Assembly: GCF_947166265.1 (NCBI RefSeq)
Contig: NZ_CAMVDO010000004.1
Span: forward strand, 104,419 to 168,418
Direction of reading: 5' to 3'
DNA length: 64,000 bases
Source: an uncultured Fibrobacter sp.
GTDB lineage: Bacteria > Fibrobacterota > Fibrobacteria > Fibrobacterales > Fibrobacteraceae
The position numbers and the translations under genes were made by a program. Below, in pieces: positions 9,167-17,202 of this stretch. The notes beneath the pieces were generated by a model. The model was not told the origin of the DNA, did no database searches, and saw only the letters and a program-made list of their open reading frames with translations. Position 1 is the stretch's first letter; every line of letters begins with the position of its first letter.

Positions 9167-9200
9167 AAAAGTCCCGCGGATTTTATCCGCGGGACTTTTT
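9167..9200. terminator. Bidirectional intrinsic terminator
   Basis: Perfect 10-bp stem GTCCCGCGGA (9171-9180) / TCCGCGGGAC (9186-9195) with loop TTTTA, a T-run after it and an A-run before it. It lies between the convergent porin gene and the small gene at 9230-9427 and can serve both. Confidence 0.9.
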
Positions 9201-9229
9201 CATTTAAAATTGCGGCCAGAGGCGACTTG

Positions 9230-9427
9230 CTATACGCCCTTGCGTTCCAAATCCAGCAAAAGCGACTGCAGGGAGTCTTCGACGCTCGTACGGAAATCGG
9301 CCGAACCAAGGCTACAGGACGCAACGACTTCTGCCCCCTTGGTGATACGAATAACAGCAAAACCGCCTTCGATTGTAAAAGAAACACCGAGACCCTTGTT
9401 CAAGGCTTTTTCCAAAAGATCACGCAT
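9230..9427 (-). CDS. Small conserved-looking protein, unknown function
   Basis: 65 aa. Supported by a strong ribosome site (AAAAAGGAG, reverse complement of 9431-9439) before the ATG and by the terminator behind its stop. The protein is soluble, with an amphipathic N-terminal helix (MRDLLEKALNKGLG), a beta-hairpin-like centre (FTIEGGFAVIRITKGAEVV) and a C-terminal helix (SVEDSLQSLLLDLERKG). There is no signal peptide, membrane segment or metal motif. I do not recognise it. Confidence 0.65.
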   Translation of the reverse strand: MRDLLEKALNKGLGVSFTIEGGFAVIRITKGAEVVASCSLGSADFRTSVEDSLQSLLLDLERKGV

Positions 9428-9538
9428 AAAAAACTCCTTTTTAATGCAAAAGTAACTTATACATCTAAATTAGGCTTTTTTTGAGAAAAAAACAAGAACT
9501 TTTTTTCTTTTATTTGGTAAAATCTCGTTTTTCGGGAT

Positions 9539-9544
9539 TATATT
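9539..9544 (+). promoter_or_regulatory. TATATT box 6 nt before ATG (predicted leaderless start)
   Basis: TATATT-AAGGGT-ATG at 9539-9553. A transcript starting 6-7 nt after the box would begin at the ATG. The AAGGG in the spacer is too close to the ATG to act as a ribosome site. Confidence 0.45.
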
Positions 9545-9550
9545 AAGGGT

Positions 9551-10303
9551 ATGTACGACTTTCACCTTCATTTGGCGCGACTCCCCCAGCCGAAAAAACT
9601 GGCAATAACCCTGCAGGACCAGGGTTTGCATTTCAACGCGATTGCCTGCGAACCCTGGGAGTGGGAAGTTTTGCAGAAAATGGATGGCAACCTATTCGAA
9701 GGATCCACCCGTAGCTACGGAATTCACCCGATGGTCGCTAGCGACGTTACAGAAGCGGACTGGGAACGCCTCGAATCGCTATTGGACAACTATCCCGAAG
9801 CATGCGTCGGCGAATGCGGCCTGGACAAACGCTACGAAGGTTACTCCGACGACAACGGAAAACCGGGGCTTCAGGAACAAGCTTTCCGGCGGCAGGTGGA
9901 ACTTGCCCGCGACAAGCACCGCGATTTGCACATTCACTGCGTCGGAGACTACTCGCGCATCGTGAAAATTTTGGAAGAATGTGGCTATCCCGGCAAAAAG
10001 TCCGTTATCAAGACACGGAAACGCGCCCCGAAAATCCACGTGATTTTCCACCGTTTCGGCGGAGATATTTCTGTCGTGCAAAGCTCCCAGCCGATGAGTC
10101 CCATTTTCTCTTTGCATCAGGATTCCTTCCGCAAGAAAGCGACCCTCGACGCGATTCCCCAAATTCCAGCGGAACAGATTCGTTTCGAAACCGACGCAGA
10201 CGAAACATTCATCGCGACAAACCTGCTCAAGAACGAATCTTCCGATAGAATCGCCCAGGCTCTCAAGGAACAACTTGAAGAAACAATGAAATTAGGCGGT
10301 TAG
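9551..10303 (+). CDS. TatD-like metal-dependent hydrolase, divergent
   Basis: 250 aa. The TatD/YjjV fold is shown by FHLHLA near the start (HxH metal ligands), GECGLDKRYEG (bridging Glu and the family GLD motif), HIHCVG in the middle and ETDADE near the end (family ETDSPY). The C-terminal metal and substrate motifs differ from the canonical tatD at 27537 in this window: HCFSGS/HCFTGS is replaced by HRFGGD and ETDSPY by ETDADE. The family hydrolyses DNA ends or related phosphoesters. Because of the changed motifs, substrate or activity may have drifted. It is a single transcription unit with a terminator directly behind. Confidence 0.75.
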   Translation: MYDFHLHLARLPQPKKLAITLQDQGLHFNAIACEPWEWEVLQKMDGNLFEGSTRSYGIHPMVASDVTEADWERLESLLDNYPEACVGECGLDKRYEGYSDDNGKPGLQEQAFRRQVELARDKHRDLHIHCVGDYSRIVKILEECGYPGKKSVIKTRKRAPKIHVIFHRFGGDISVVQSSQPMSPIFSLHQDSFRKKATLDAIPQIPAEQIRFETDADETFIATNLLKNESSDRIAQALKEQLEETMKLGG

Positions 10304-10333
10304 GCACAAGTTCAGCACAAGCCTTTTTACAGC

Positions 10334-10362
10334 AAAAGAGACGGTCTTGACCGCCTCTTTTT
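10334..10362. terminator. Bidirectional terminator between tatD-like gene and FISUMP gene
   Basis: Stem AAAAGAG-a-CGGT / ACCG-c-CTCTTTT with loop CTTG and one mismatch. It has a run of T on one side and A on the other and lies between convergent genes. Confidence 0.75.
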
Positions 10363-10382
10363 AATTTGACGTTTGTTAAGGG

Positions 10383-12749
10383 TTAGTCCTTAAGGCAACG
10401 AACGGAGTTTCCATTGCTCTTACTGTATAGTCCCTGAATTCCAGCACTGTTCGCCCTTAATTGCCAGTAGCCGCCATAAGTTTCAGATTGCTGACCGAAG
10501 CACCAGAATTGAGCATATTGTCCCACAAGATTATATGTGCTAGAGTAAAAACGACCACCGGGAAGGGCTGAAAATCCATAATCGTCCGTAGCATCAGTCC
10601 AACTTTCGAAACCTCTCGCCTGCATCGCTGAAGGACTTTCACCCATAACAGAATAAAGCGTTTTCCATTCTTCACCACTGGGCAAATGCCAGCCTTCAGG
10701 ACAAACTCCACTACTCAAAATAACATTGTAGCAATTCTTACCATAGCCACACTCTTCCTCGGACTTACCATGAGCGGCGGCCCAAGTATAAAGTCTACCA
10801 TACTTGGCACAGCTATCCGGTTCATTTTTGTAGCAGAAACTGTTTTCAACTTCGTAGTTCAGGTTTTCCGCCATCCAATACTGACCGCCAATCTTAATGG
10901 TGTTGTAAACTTGATTGTCACGCGGGTCCGTAATCACGTTCACAGAATCAAACTCCCATCCATCAGATGTGCAAGTATATGATGAGTGTAAGCCCAAAGT
11001 GTCAGACGGACTCGACAAATAACTCACGCACCCTTTATTCAAATAAATTTCTAAACTATCCGCATACCGAAGCGTATCCGCATCCCAAACCATTTTTCGT
11101 CTTGTAACCGGACCATCAAGAAGCGCACCCTTCTTTGTATTCTTCGGACTCCAACCAAACCGATCCTTTTCCAAATCAGTCGCCTTACGCCACCTAGCAC
11201 TTTCGGCATCCACACAGATAAAGCGAACTTTTCTGCCTGCACTCGAAGTATCTTTATAAGACTGTGCATAATAGCTCGACCTTGAATTCGTAACCCGTTT
11301 TACAGTTCCCTCGGGAGCGCTATCACTGCCACACACGCCAAGGCCAAGTTCCTCGCTCCAGAACCGATGAACAAATTTTTCAAAGTCAGGAACGTCACCG
11401 AGTTTCCATTTTTCGACATGACTACGGATCTCAGCCAATTCACCAGCGTCATCCACCGTTGCGGCCCAGTCAGAGATTTCAGCCTTTTTCGAGGCATCAT
11501 CCCAAGAGCCATCCTCTTCCAAATCGATAGACATTTCCGTCAACAGCACCGAAAGCGCCGTTTCGTTAAAAGAACGTTGCAACAGAATCGAAATGGCAAG
11601 GAGTGCCGCATCGGCGTCCGACTTACCAAACACGTTGAGGTCTTCGGATTCCGTCTTGAAGTTGCTTGCATCGATGTGGAACGCCGAAAGAATCTCAGCC
11701 TGAGCCTGTCTCTTAGCAGCCCGTACCGTTTTCTTTTCCTTCGTCACCAAGTAATACACGCGGTCCTTTTCAAGGTGTGTCAGCAGGTTAACGTTTGCGG
11801 ACTTACGCATAAGCATATTGGTGTAGGCCTGCAACTTGATATTCGAATTCGTATTATTGCCAGTCACCTCGTTACGGTAGTTACCTTCCACTTCGATCAG
11901 GGCATATTGGCTTACCAGATTACGCGAACTAAACTTGTAGCGTCCATCGTCCTTCTCTATGCGACTGGTAAAAGAGTTTCCCATCTGCTTGAGGGTGCGG
12001 CCATCGGAAAGTTCATACAACAGAACCGAGGAGCCCTTCAGGAAAGGCCCCTTCTGCGAATAACCGGAAAGTGAATCCAGCGAAATCGCAATCTTTTCGG
12101 AGTCAAGTTCAAGAGAGTCTCCTGCTGTCGTATCGACCGAAGCTCCCCCGACCTTAAAATTCAGCGTCATCGTAGAATTGCCACATTTGATGATGGCAGA
12201 AGAGTCCGTCTGATTGACTATCGAGCAACCGACACCATCCTTACCATTCTTTCCGTCTGCACCAGTATCGCCTTGGTCGCCCTTTGCTCCGTCCTTACCA
12301 GCGGCACCGTTCAGCACCACGCCGATGCTGTCGCCGTTACAGATAATCTTGAGGCCGCTCTTATCATTGAGTTCCTTGGTGGTGCAACTGAAATCGCCTC
12401 CATTCAAGTAAACCGTATCGCCCGCCACAAACACAGTATCCTTCGCGGATTCCTTCGTGGCAAACCACTTGCCGTCTACGCAGACTCGGTCGGCGGATTC
12501 GTCTTTGACCCAGACGCGTTCGCCCTGAGTGTCCTTAGTGCATTTGGGGAGGTCTTTAACCGAGGAAACGATTTCTGTGCCGCCGGTTGCCTCCTCTACG
12601 ATTTTTTCGGTAGTGGTGTTTTCGCCGCAAGCCGTGAGGAAGATGGCAACGAGAAATGCTGCTAGAGATCCTTCGACGCAACGGCCCTTCGGCAGGTTCA
12701 GGGACCTATAGTTCCAGGATGACATGGTGGGGAATAAACTTTTTTTCAT
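10383..12749 (-). CDS. FISUMP-domain lipoprotein (paralog 1)
   Basis: 788 aa. The lipoprotein signal has its lipobox LTAC at Cys41, about 20 residues later than in the paralogs at 51514 and 59161, because residues about 9-30 are encoded by a REP-like element (12662-12725). Then follow the shared head (DLPKCTKDTQGE, ICNGDSIGVVLNG), 9 collagen-like G-x-y triplets ending in Cys, and the middle domain of the SGYSQKGPFLKGSSVLLYE type. One RFICVDAESARWRKATD module and a second shorter module come next. The C-terminal FISUMP domain, roughly the last 180 residues, has MAENLNYE and CPEGWHLPSGEEWKTL. It is presumably on the outer-membrane surface; the biochemical role of FISUMP is not known. Start: ATG with AAAGGTG ribosome site. 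Confidence 0.9.
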   Translation of the reverse strand: MKKSLFPTMSSWNYRSLNLPKGRCVEGSLAAFLVAIFLTACGENTTTEKIVEEATGGTEIVSSVKDLPKCTKDTQGERVWVKDESADRVCVDGKWFATKESAKDTVFVAGDTVYLNGGDFSCTTKELNDKSGLKIICNGDSIGVVLNGAAGKDGAKGDQGDTGADGKNGKDGVGCSIVNQTDSSAIIKCGNSTMTLNFKVGGASVDTTAGDSLELDSEKIAISLDSLSGYSQKGPFLKGSSVLLYELSDGRTLKQMGNSFTSRIEKDDGRYKFSSRNLVSQYALIEVEGNYRNEVTGNNTNSNIKLQAYTNMLMRKSANVNLLTHLEKDRVYYLVTKEKKTVRAAKRQAQAEILSAFHIDASNFKTESEDLNVFGKSDADAALLAISILLQRSFNETALSVLLTEMSIDLEEDGSWDDASKKAEISDWAATVDDAGELAEIRSHVEKWKLGDVPDFEKFVHRFWSEELGLGVCGSDSAPEGTVKRVTNSRSSYYAQSYKDTSSAGRKVRFICVDAESARWRKATDLEKDRFGWSPKNTKKGALLDGPVTRRKMVWDADTLRYADSLEIYLNKGCVSYLSSPSDTLGLHSSYTCTSDGWEFDSVNVITDPRDNQVYNTIKIGGQYWMAENLNYEVENSFCYKNEPDSCAKYGRLYTWAAAHGKSEEECGYGKNCYNVILSSGVCPEGWHLPSGEEWKTLYSVMGESPSAMQARGFESWTDATDDYGFSALPGGRFYSSTYNLVGQYAQFWCFGQQSETYGGYWQLRANSAGIQGLYSKSNGNSVRCLKD
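12662..12725. repeat. REP-like element inside the signal-peptide coding region of a FISUMP gene
   Basis: Contains the family words GAGATCCTTCGAC, CCCTTCGGCAGG, TTCAGGGACCTA and CCAGGATGAC in the same order as the intergenic copy at 31798-31893. It is read through in frame and encodes the extended n-region of the lipoprotein signal peptide. Confidence 0.8.
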
Positions 12750-12811
12750 AAGAAGGCACCTTTTTTCAACTACAATTTAGATTATAACGACAAAAAAATT
12801 CAACAAGAAAG

Positions 12812-12839
12812 GGAGATGCCCGCCTACGCGGGCATGACA
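12812..12839. repeat. Short palindrome, ATGCCCGC hairpin family
   Basis: Perfect 8-bp stem ATGCCCGC (12816-12823) / GCGGGCAT (12828-12835), loop CTAC, flanked by GGAG and GACA. A second copy with a different loop is at 63872-63900 in the opposite orientation. Confidence 0.75.
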
Positions 12840-12854
12840 ATCCGAAAAAAATCA

Positions 12855-12900
12855 GCTAGAGATCCTTCGACTCCGGGCTTAGCCCTTCGCTCAGGATGAG
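12855..12900. repeat. REP-like element overlapping the 3' end of mfd
   Basis: GAGATCCTTCGACTCCGGGC ... CCCTTCGCTCAGGATGAG, the same family as 37536-37578 and 39551-39591. It supplies the last codons and the stop of mfd. Confidence 0.75.
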
Positions 12901-15900
12901 GCTTTCTGAGTGGGGACCGTCGCGACGGTTGAATCAGCCTTAATCACCGCGAAGGCGCGGAATTCCTTAAGCGCCTTTTCGGCGAGTTCCACGGCATTCC
13001 CCTTTCCAAGCTCAATGACGACTTGCAGCGGCGAGCCGCCCATGATTCGCATGGGGAACTGCGTATTGGCGTACATTTCGCTGATGATTCGCGGATCGGG
13101 CGGCGGGAATTCCACGAAGGTGGCCGCGAGCATTCCCTTACGCTGCACCAGGCCCTGAATACGGAGCCGCCCCGCCAAGAGCCCGATTTCGGTCACCAAG
13201 AGCAACATCTTGGCGGCATCGGGCACAGGCCCGAATCGATCCGCGAGTTCCTGCGCAAGCCCCGTCATCTCGTCGATATGGGTGGCACGAGCAATCCGCT
13301 GGTACATCGAAATTCGAGTGAGACCGTCCTGAATGTAGTCTTCGGGGAGGTAAGCGTCTACGCCGAGTTCCACACGGGGCTGAATCGGCTTTTCGGCGGT
13401 TCCACCGCGCAGCTGCTCCACCGCTTCGCGCACCAGGCGCACATAAGTTTCAAAGCCGACTTCCGCGATAAAGCCGTGCTGTTCTTGGCCGAGCAAGTTG
13501 CCCGCCCCGCGGATTTCCAGGTCGCGCATCGCAAGCTGATAACCGCTACCGAGGTCAGTGAACTGTTCCAGCGCCTTCAAGCGTCGCATCGATTCTGCCG
13601 AAATATCATGCTGCGAAGGTATTACCAACAAGGCCTTCGCAAGCACGCTACTGCGGCCCACGCGACCACGCATCTGGTAAAGTTGACTAATACCAAAGTG
13701 ATGCGCATTCATGATAATAATCGTATTCGCGTTCGGCACGTCAAGCCCCGATTCAATAATACTCGTACTTACGAGAATATCGAACTTGCGGGAAATAAAG
13801 GTCTCCATCGCATTTTCGAGTTCGCGATCATTCATCTGTCCGTGAGCAATACCGATATGCGCTTCAGGAACGAGCCGTTCAATATCATCGGCCAACTCGT
13901 ATATACTTTGAACACGGTCATTCACAACAAACACCTGACCGCCACGGGCGAGTTCGTCTTCAATCGCCTGCTTAATCACCATGTCATCGCGCTTCATGAG
14001 CTTGGTTTCGACCGGCAAGCGGTTCATAGGCGGCGTGTTAATCAGTGAAATATCACGGACACCCGTCATGCTCAAATGGAGCGAACGCGGAATCGGAGTC
14101 GCGCTCATACTCAGCGTATCGACCGCAAGGCGCATTTCTCGCAACTTTTCCTTCTGTTTCACGCCGAATTTCTGCTCTTCGTCAATGATTAAAAGACCCA
14201 AGTCCTTGAACTGATTTTTCTCGGAAAGCAGGCTGTGCGTACCGACAAGAATGTCAATCTTGCCTTCGCTTACCTGCTTGAAAATTTCCTTCTTTTCCTT
14301 CGCACTCTTGTAGCGGTTCACGAGAGCGATGTTTGCGCCAAAGCCCGCAAAGCGGTCCATGAAGTTTTCGTAATGCTGCGCCGCCAAAATCGTCGTCGGC
14401 ACCAAGAGAACCACCTGCTTTTTGTCCACCACGCACTTGAACGCCGCACGCATAGCGACTTCCGTCTTGCCAAAGCCCACATCGCCACAAATCAGGCGAT
14501 CCATGGGGCGACGCGATTCCATGTCGCGCTTGATATCTTCGGTAGCCTTCACCTGGTCGGGCGTCGGATCATATTCAAAGGCTTCCTCAAAGTCTTTCTG
14601 TAACTTACCATCGGGCGAGAAAGCATAGCCTTCCACCAGTTCGCGCTTGGCGTAAAGTTCCACCAGTTCACGCGCAATCTGGATGACCTTTTTCTTGACG
14701 CGCTCCTTGAGATTTTCCCAGGCCTTGCCGCCCAGGCGATCGAGCTTCGGAGGATTCTCCTGCGTATCGAGGCGTTCAATCTTCTGCAAGTCCGCCACGG
14801 GGAACTTGAGCTTGTCACCGCCCGCATATTCGAGCAGGGCACAGTCCACCATGCCCCCGTTCACGTTCACGCGCACAAGCCCCAGATACCGGCCCACGCC
14901 GTGGTCTTCGTGCGAAACAAAATCGCCGCGGTTCAGCGATTCAATCATCAGGGCGCTCGAAACGGAGCCAGCGATTTTGCGTTTGCGAGTCTTGTTCGAA
15001 TGGCGATTGAAAATTCGGGTCTCGGTCAGGAAGGCGATTCCGTCGTCTTCGAGCCAAAAACCTTCGGACATGTTGCCGACTATGTAATCTTCGACCGGGA
15101 GACCTTCGAGCATCTGCTTGATACGCCCCAGCGCACCAGCCGTAGGCGCCACCACGTAAACGGTTCCGCCTCGGGCTGCAAATTCCTCGATTTCCTTGGC
15201 GACAGCTTCGGTCCCATTCGACGAGAAATCCTGCGGTTTGCAATTCAGCTCGTGACTGTTGCCGTCATTGAGCTGCACACGGGAAACATCCATCGAGGTG
15301 CGGCCTACAAACTGGCGCGAAAGTTCGCCCATCTTGAACCAGGTATGCGCCGGGTCCACCGCCTCGGTATCGACTTCGCGAACTTCCCTGAAGGTATTTT
15401 CACAGTTCAAATAATACTTCGCCGCATTCTCCGACAACAGCGAAAGTTCCTCAAACACCAGCGAGGCATTCGGCAAGTAATCGAGCAGGCTAGAATTCAG
15501 CGACTGGTAATGCCCACGATGCCACCAGAGCCCCGAAAGGTCACCGTTGTAACATGCAGCCTCGTGTTCCTTGACCGTAAACTCGCCCATCGGGAAAAGC
15601 TTCACCGACTTCATGGTCTCTACGGAACGCTGCGAGAAAATGTCGAAGCTACGGATCGATTCAATCTCATCGCCAAAGAATTCGATACGAATCGGATGCG
15701 GATACAGCAGGCAGTTCACATCTACGATGCAACCGCGAATGGAAAACTCCCCCACGCCCGAAACCACGGGCTGTTCTACGAATCCGTGATCCAAAAACCA
15801 GGGGCGTAACGAAGACGGTTCCGCAACGCCGCCCACCTTGAGTTCAAGGCAATCCTTCATCACCGTATGCGGAGCCGGAAGCCGCATCAAGAAAGAATCG

Positions 15901-16262
15901 AGCGGACAAACCGTTACAAAAGGACTTTCACTCTCTATATCGCGGAAAAACTTGAGGCGCTCTTCGACAACGCCTTCGAAAGGCACCTTCTTTTCGTAAG
16001 GTTTCAAGCCAATCGACGGGAAAAAGCGGACAAACTCTTCGCCCAGGAATCCTTCCAGATTTTCGACCCAGTTCTCAGCGCTCTTGTAATCCTTAGCCAC
16101 CACCAGAATCGGATTCGGCTTTTTAAGGAATCGGGAGGCCACCATCATGGCAGCCGCCGGAACCGTCGCCCCGTTTACATGAATCGCGCCCCCCTCGGCC
16201 TTGCTGAAGAGGTTGAGCGTTTCGCTACGGGCAAAAGTGATAAATTCTGATAGGGATTCCAT
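12891..16262 (-). CDS. mfd: Transcription-repair coupling factor Mfd
   Basis: 1123 aa, normal length. Order of domains: UvrB-like N-terminal region; the RNA-polymerase-interacting domain around SHEDHGVGRYLGLVRV; superfamily 2 helicase/translocase with Walker A CGDVGFGKTEVAMRAAF near 592, DEEQ near 692 (LLIIDEEQKFGVKQ), SATPIPRSL, and motif VI QMRGRVGRS; and a C-terminal TRCF domain. Mfd removes RNA polymerase stalled at lesions and recruits UvrA. The last residues (KASS) and the stop are encoded by a REP-like element, so the C-terminus may have been altered by its insertion. It is divergent from lexA with a gap of about 130 bp, so damage tolerance genes sit together. Confidence 0.97.
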   Translation of the reverse strand: MESLSEFITFARSETLNLFSKAEGGAIHVNGATVPAAAMMVASRFLKKPNPILVVAKDYKSAENWVENLEGFLGEEFVRFFPSIGLKPYEKKVPFEGVVEERLKFFRDIESESPFVTVCPLDSFLMRLPAPHTVMKDCLELKVGGVAEPSSLRPWFLDHGFVEQPVVSGVGEFSIRGCIVDVNCLLYPHPIRIEFFGDEIESIRSFDIFSQRSVETMKSVKLFPMGEFTVKEHEAACYNGDLSGLWWHRGHYQSLNSSLLDYLPNASLVFEELSLLSENAAKYYLNCENTFREVREVDTEAVDPAHTWFKMGELSRQFVGRTSMDVSRVQLNDGNSHELNCKPQDFSSNGTEAVAKEIEEFAARGGTVYVVAPTAGALGRIKQMLEGLPVEDYIVGNMSEGFWLEDDGIAFLTETRIFNRHSNKTRKRKIAGSVSSALMIESLNRGDFVSHEDHGVGRYLGLVRVNVNGGMVDCALLEYAGGDKLKFPVADLQKIERLDTQENPPKLDRLGGKAWENLKERVKKKVIQIARELVELYAKRELVEGYAFSPDGKLQKDFEEAFEYDPTPDQVKATEDIKRDMESRRPMDRLICGDVGFGKTEVAMRAAFKCVVDKKQVVLLVPTTILAAQHYENFMDRFAGFGANIALVNRYKSAKEKKEIFKQVSEGKIDILVGTHSLLSEKNQFKDLGLLIIDEEQKFGVKQKEKLREMRLAVDTLSMSATPIPRSLHLSMTGVRDISLINTPPMNRLPVETKLMKRDDMVIKQAIEDELARGGQVFVVNDRVQSIYELADDIERLVPEAHIGIAHGQMNDRELENAMETFISRKFDILVSTSIIESGLDVPNANTIIIMNAHHFGISQLYQMRGRVGRSSVLAKALLVIPSQHDISAESMRRLKALEQFTDLGSGYQLAMRDLEIRGAGNLLGQEQHGFIAEVGFETYVRLVREAVEQLRGGTAEKPIQPRVELGVDAYLPEDYIQDGLTRISMYQRIARATHIDEMTGLAQELADRFGPVPDAAKMLLLVTEIGLLAGRLRIQGLVQRKGMLAATFVEFPPPDPRIISEMYANTQFPMRIMGGSPLQVVIELGKGNAVELAEKALKEFRAFAVIKADSTVATVPTQKASS

Positions 16263-16331
16263 CTCTAAGTAAAAGATAGAAAAAAAATAGAGTGTTTTTG
16301 TAAAATAATGAATTTTTGTGCAGTGAACCTA

Positions 16332-16360
16332 TTGACAATTGCCCAATTGAGCATTATATT
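16332..16360 (+). promoter_or_regulatory. lexA promoter with embedded LexA-box-like operator
   Basis: -35 TTGACA (16332-16337), 17-nt spacer, -10 TATATT (16355-16360). Inside the spacer lies TGCCCAATTGAGCA (16340-16353), one mismatch from the motif TGC-N-C-N4-GTGCA that I recall as reported for F. succinogenes LexA. The position between -35 and -10 suits autorepression. The predicted transcript start near 16367 excludes the in-frame ATG at 16360 as the translational start. Confidence 0.75.
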
Positions 16361-16392
16361 TGTATATGGAATTTACAAAAGCGAGGTTCATT

Positions 16393-17046
16393 ATGGACAA
16401 CAACATCAAGCGCAAGGAACTCACCACACGCCAAGAAGAAATCCTGGAATACATCAAGAAGTATTCCAAGGAAAACCGTATGCCGCCCACCGTTCGCGAA
16501 ATCGGCAACCATTTCGAGATTTCTTCGACCAACGGAGTCCGTTCGATTCTCGCCGCCCTCATCAAGAAAGGCTACATCAACCGTTCCCCGAGACTTAGCC
16601 GCGGTATCGAAGTCATCAGCAACGGTCAAGAAGACAACCAGGCCGAACAACCGAGCAACACCATTGAAGTGCCCATCGTTGGCCGCGTCGCTGCAGGTAC
16701 CCCGATCCTCGCTGTCCAGAACCTCGAAGGTACGGTCACCATCGACCGCGATTTCCTCGCCTGCCGCTCCGACGTATTTGCGCTCCGCGTCAAGGGCGAC
16801 TCCATGATTAACGCCGGCATTTTCGACGGCGACCTCATCTTCGCACGCCAGCAAAAGACCGCCGAACGCGGAGAAATCATCGTGGCCCAGGTCGACAACG
16901 AGGCAACCGTCAAGTATTACCATCCGCTTGCCGACCACGTAGAACTGCGTCCGGCAAACCCGCGCTACCGTCCGATTATCGTCAAGAAAGACAAGGACTT
17001 CACCATTGCCGGAAAGCTCATCGGCGTGATGCGCAAGGTGAACTAA
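16393..17046 (+). CDS. lexA: LexA repressor
   Basis: The start is the ATG at 16393 with GCGAGG ahead of it; 217 aa. Residues 5-70 form the winged helix ([31 protein letters not shown]). The self-cleavage bond is Ala101-Gly102 (RVAAGTP), with Ser137 (GDSM) and Lys174 (ATVKYY) as the catalytic dyad. It represses SOS genes and is cleaved on RecA-ssDNA filaments. The promoter carries an operator-like box, and the same word is found at the recA promoter. The gene is divergent from mfd and ends at a terminator shared with the convergent gene. Confidence 0.97.
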   Translation: MDNNIKRKELTTRQEEILEYIKKYSKENRMPPTVREIGNHFEISSTNGVRSILAALIKKGYINRSPRLSRGIEVISNGQEDNQAEQPSNTIEVPIVGRVAAGTPILAVQNLEGTVTIDRDFLACRSDVFALRVKGDSMINAGIFDGDLIFARQQKTAERGEIIVAQVDNEATVKYYHPLADHVELRPANPRYRPIIVKKDKDFTIAGKLIGVMRKVN

Positions 17047-17094
17047 GTTCACTCGTTCCCAGCTCTGCGCGGGACATCGATCTTAAAAAGAAAA

Positions 17095-17126
17095 CCGCCC
17101 CAGGTTTTGAGCCTGGAGCGGATTTT
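17095..17126. terminator. Bidirectional terminator between lexA and the H1-like gene
   Basis: Stem CCGC-c-CCAGG (17095-17104) / CCTGG-a-GCGG (17112-17121) with AAAA before and TTTTT after. The flanking genes are convergent. Confidence 0.85.
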
Positions 17127-17202
17127 TAATTTTTTCCGCGATTCACGCCTTGTACGCGCAGTCGAGCTATTTACGTGCGACGCGGCAATTTCTTGCCGAG
17201 AT

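Noticed and set aside
12855..12900. REP-like copies considered as insertion-sequence ends
   Set aside because: No transposase gene, no target duplications seen; they fit short palindromic elements.
13023..14048. 341-codon open frame antisense to mfd
   Set aside because: Shadow of a highly conserved gene; no start signals.
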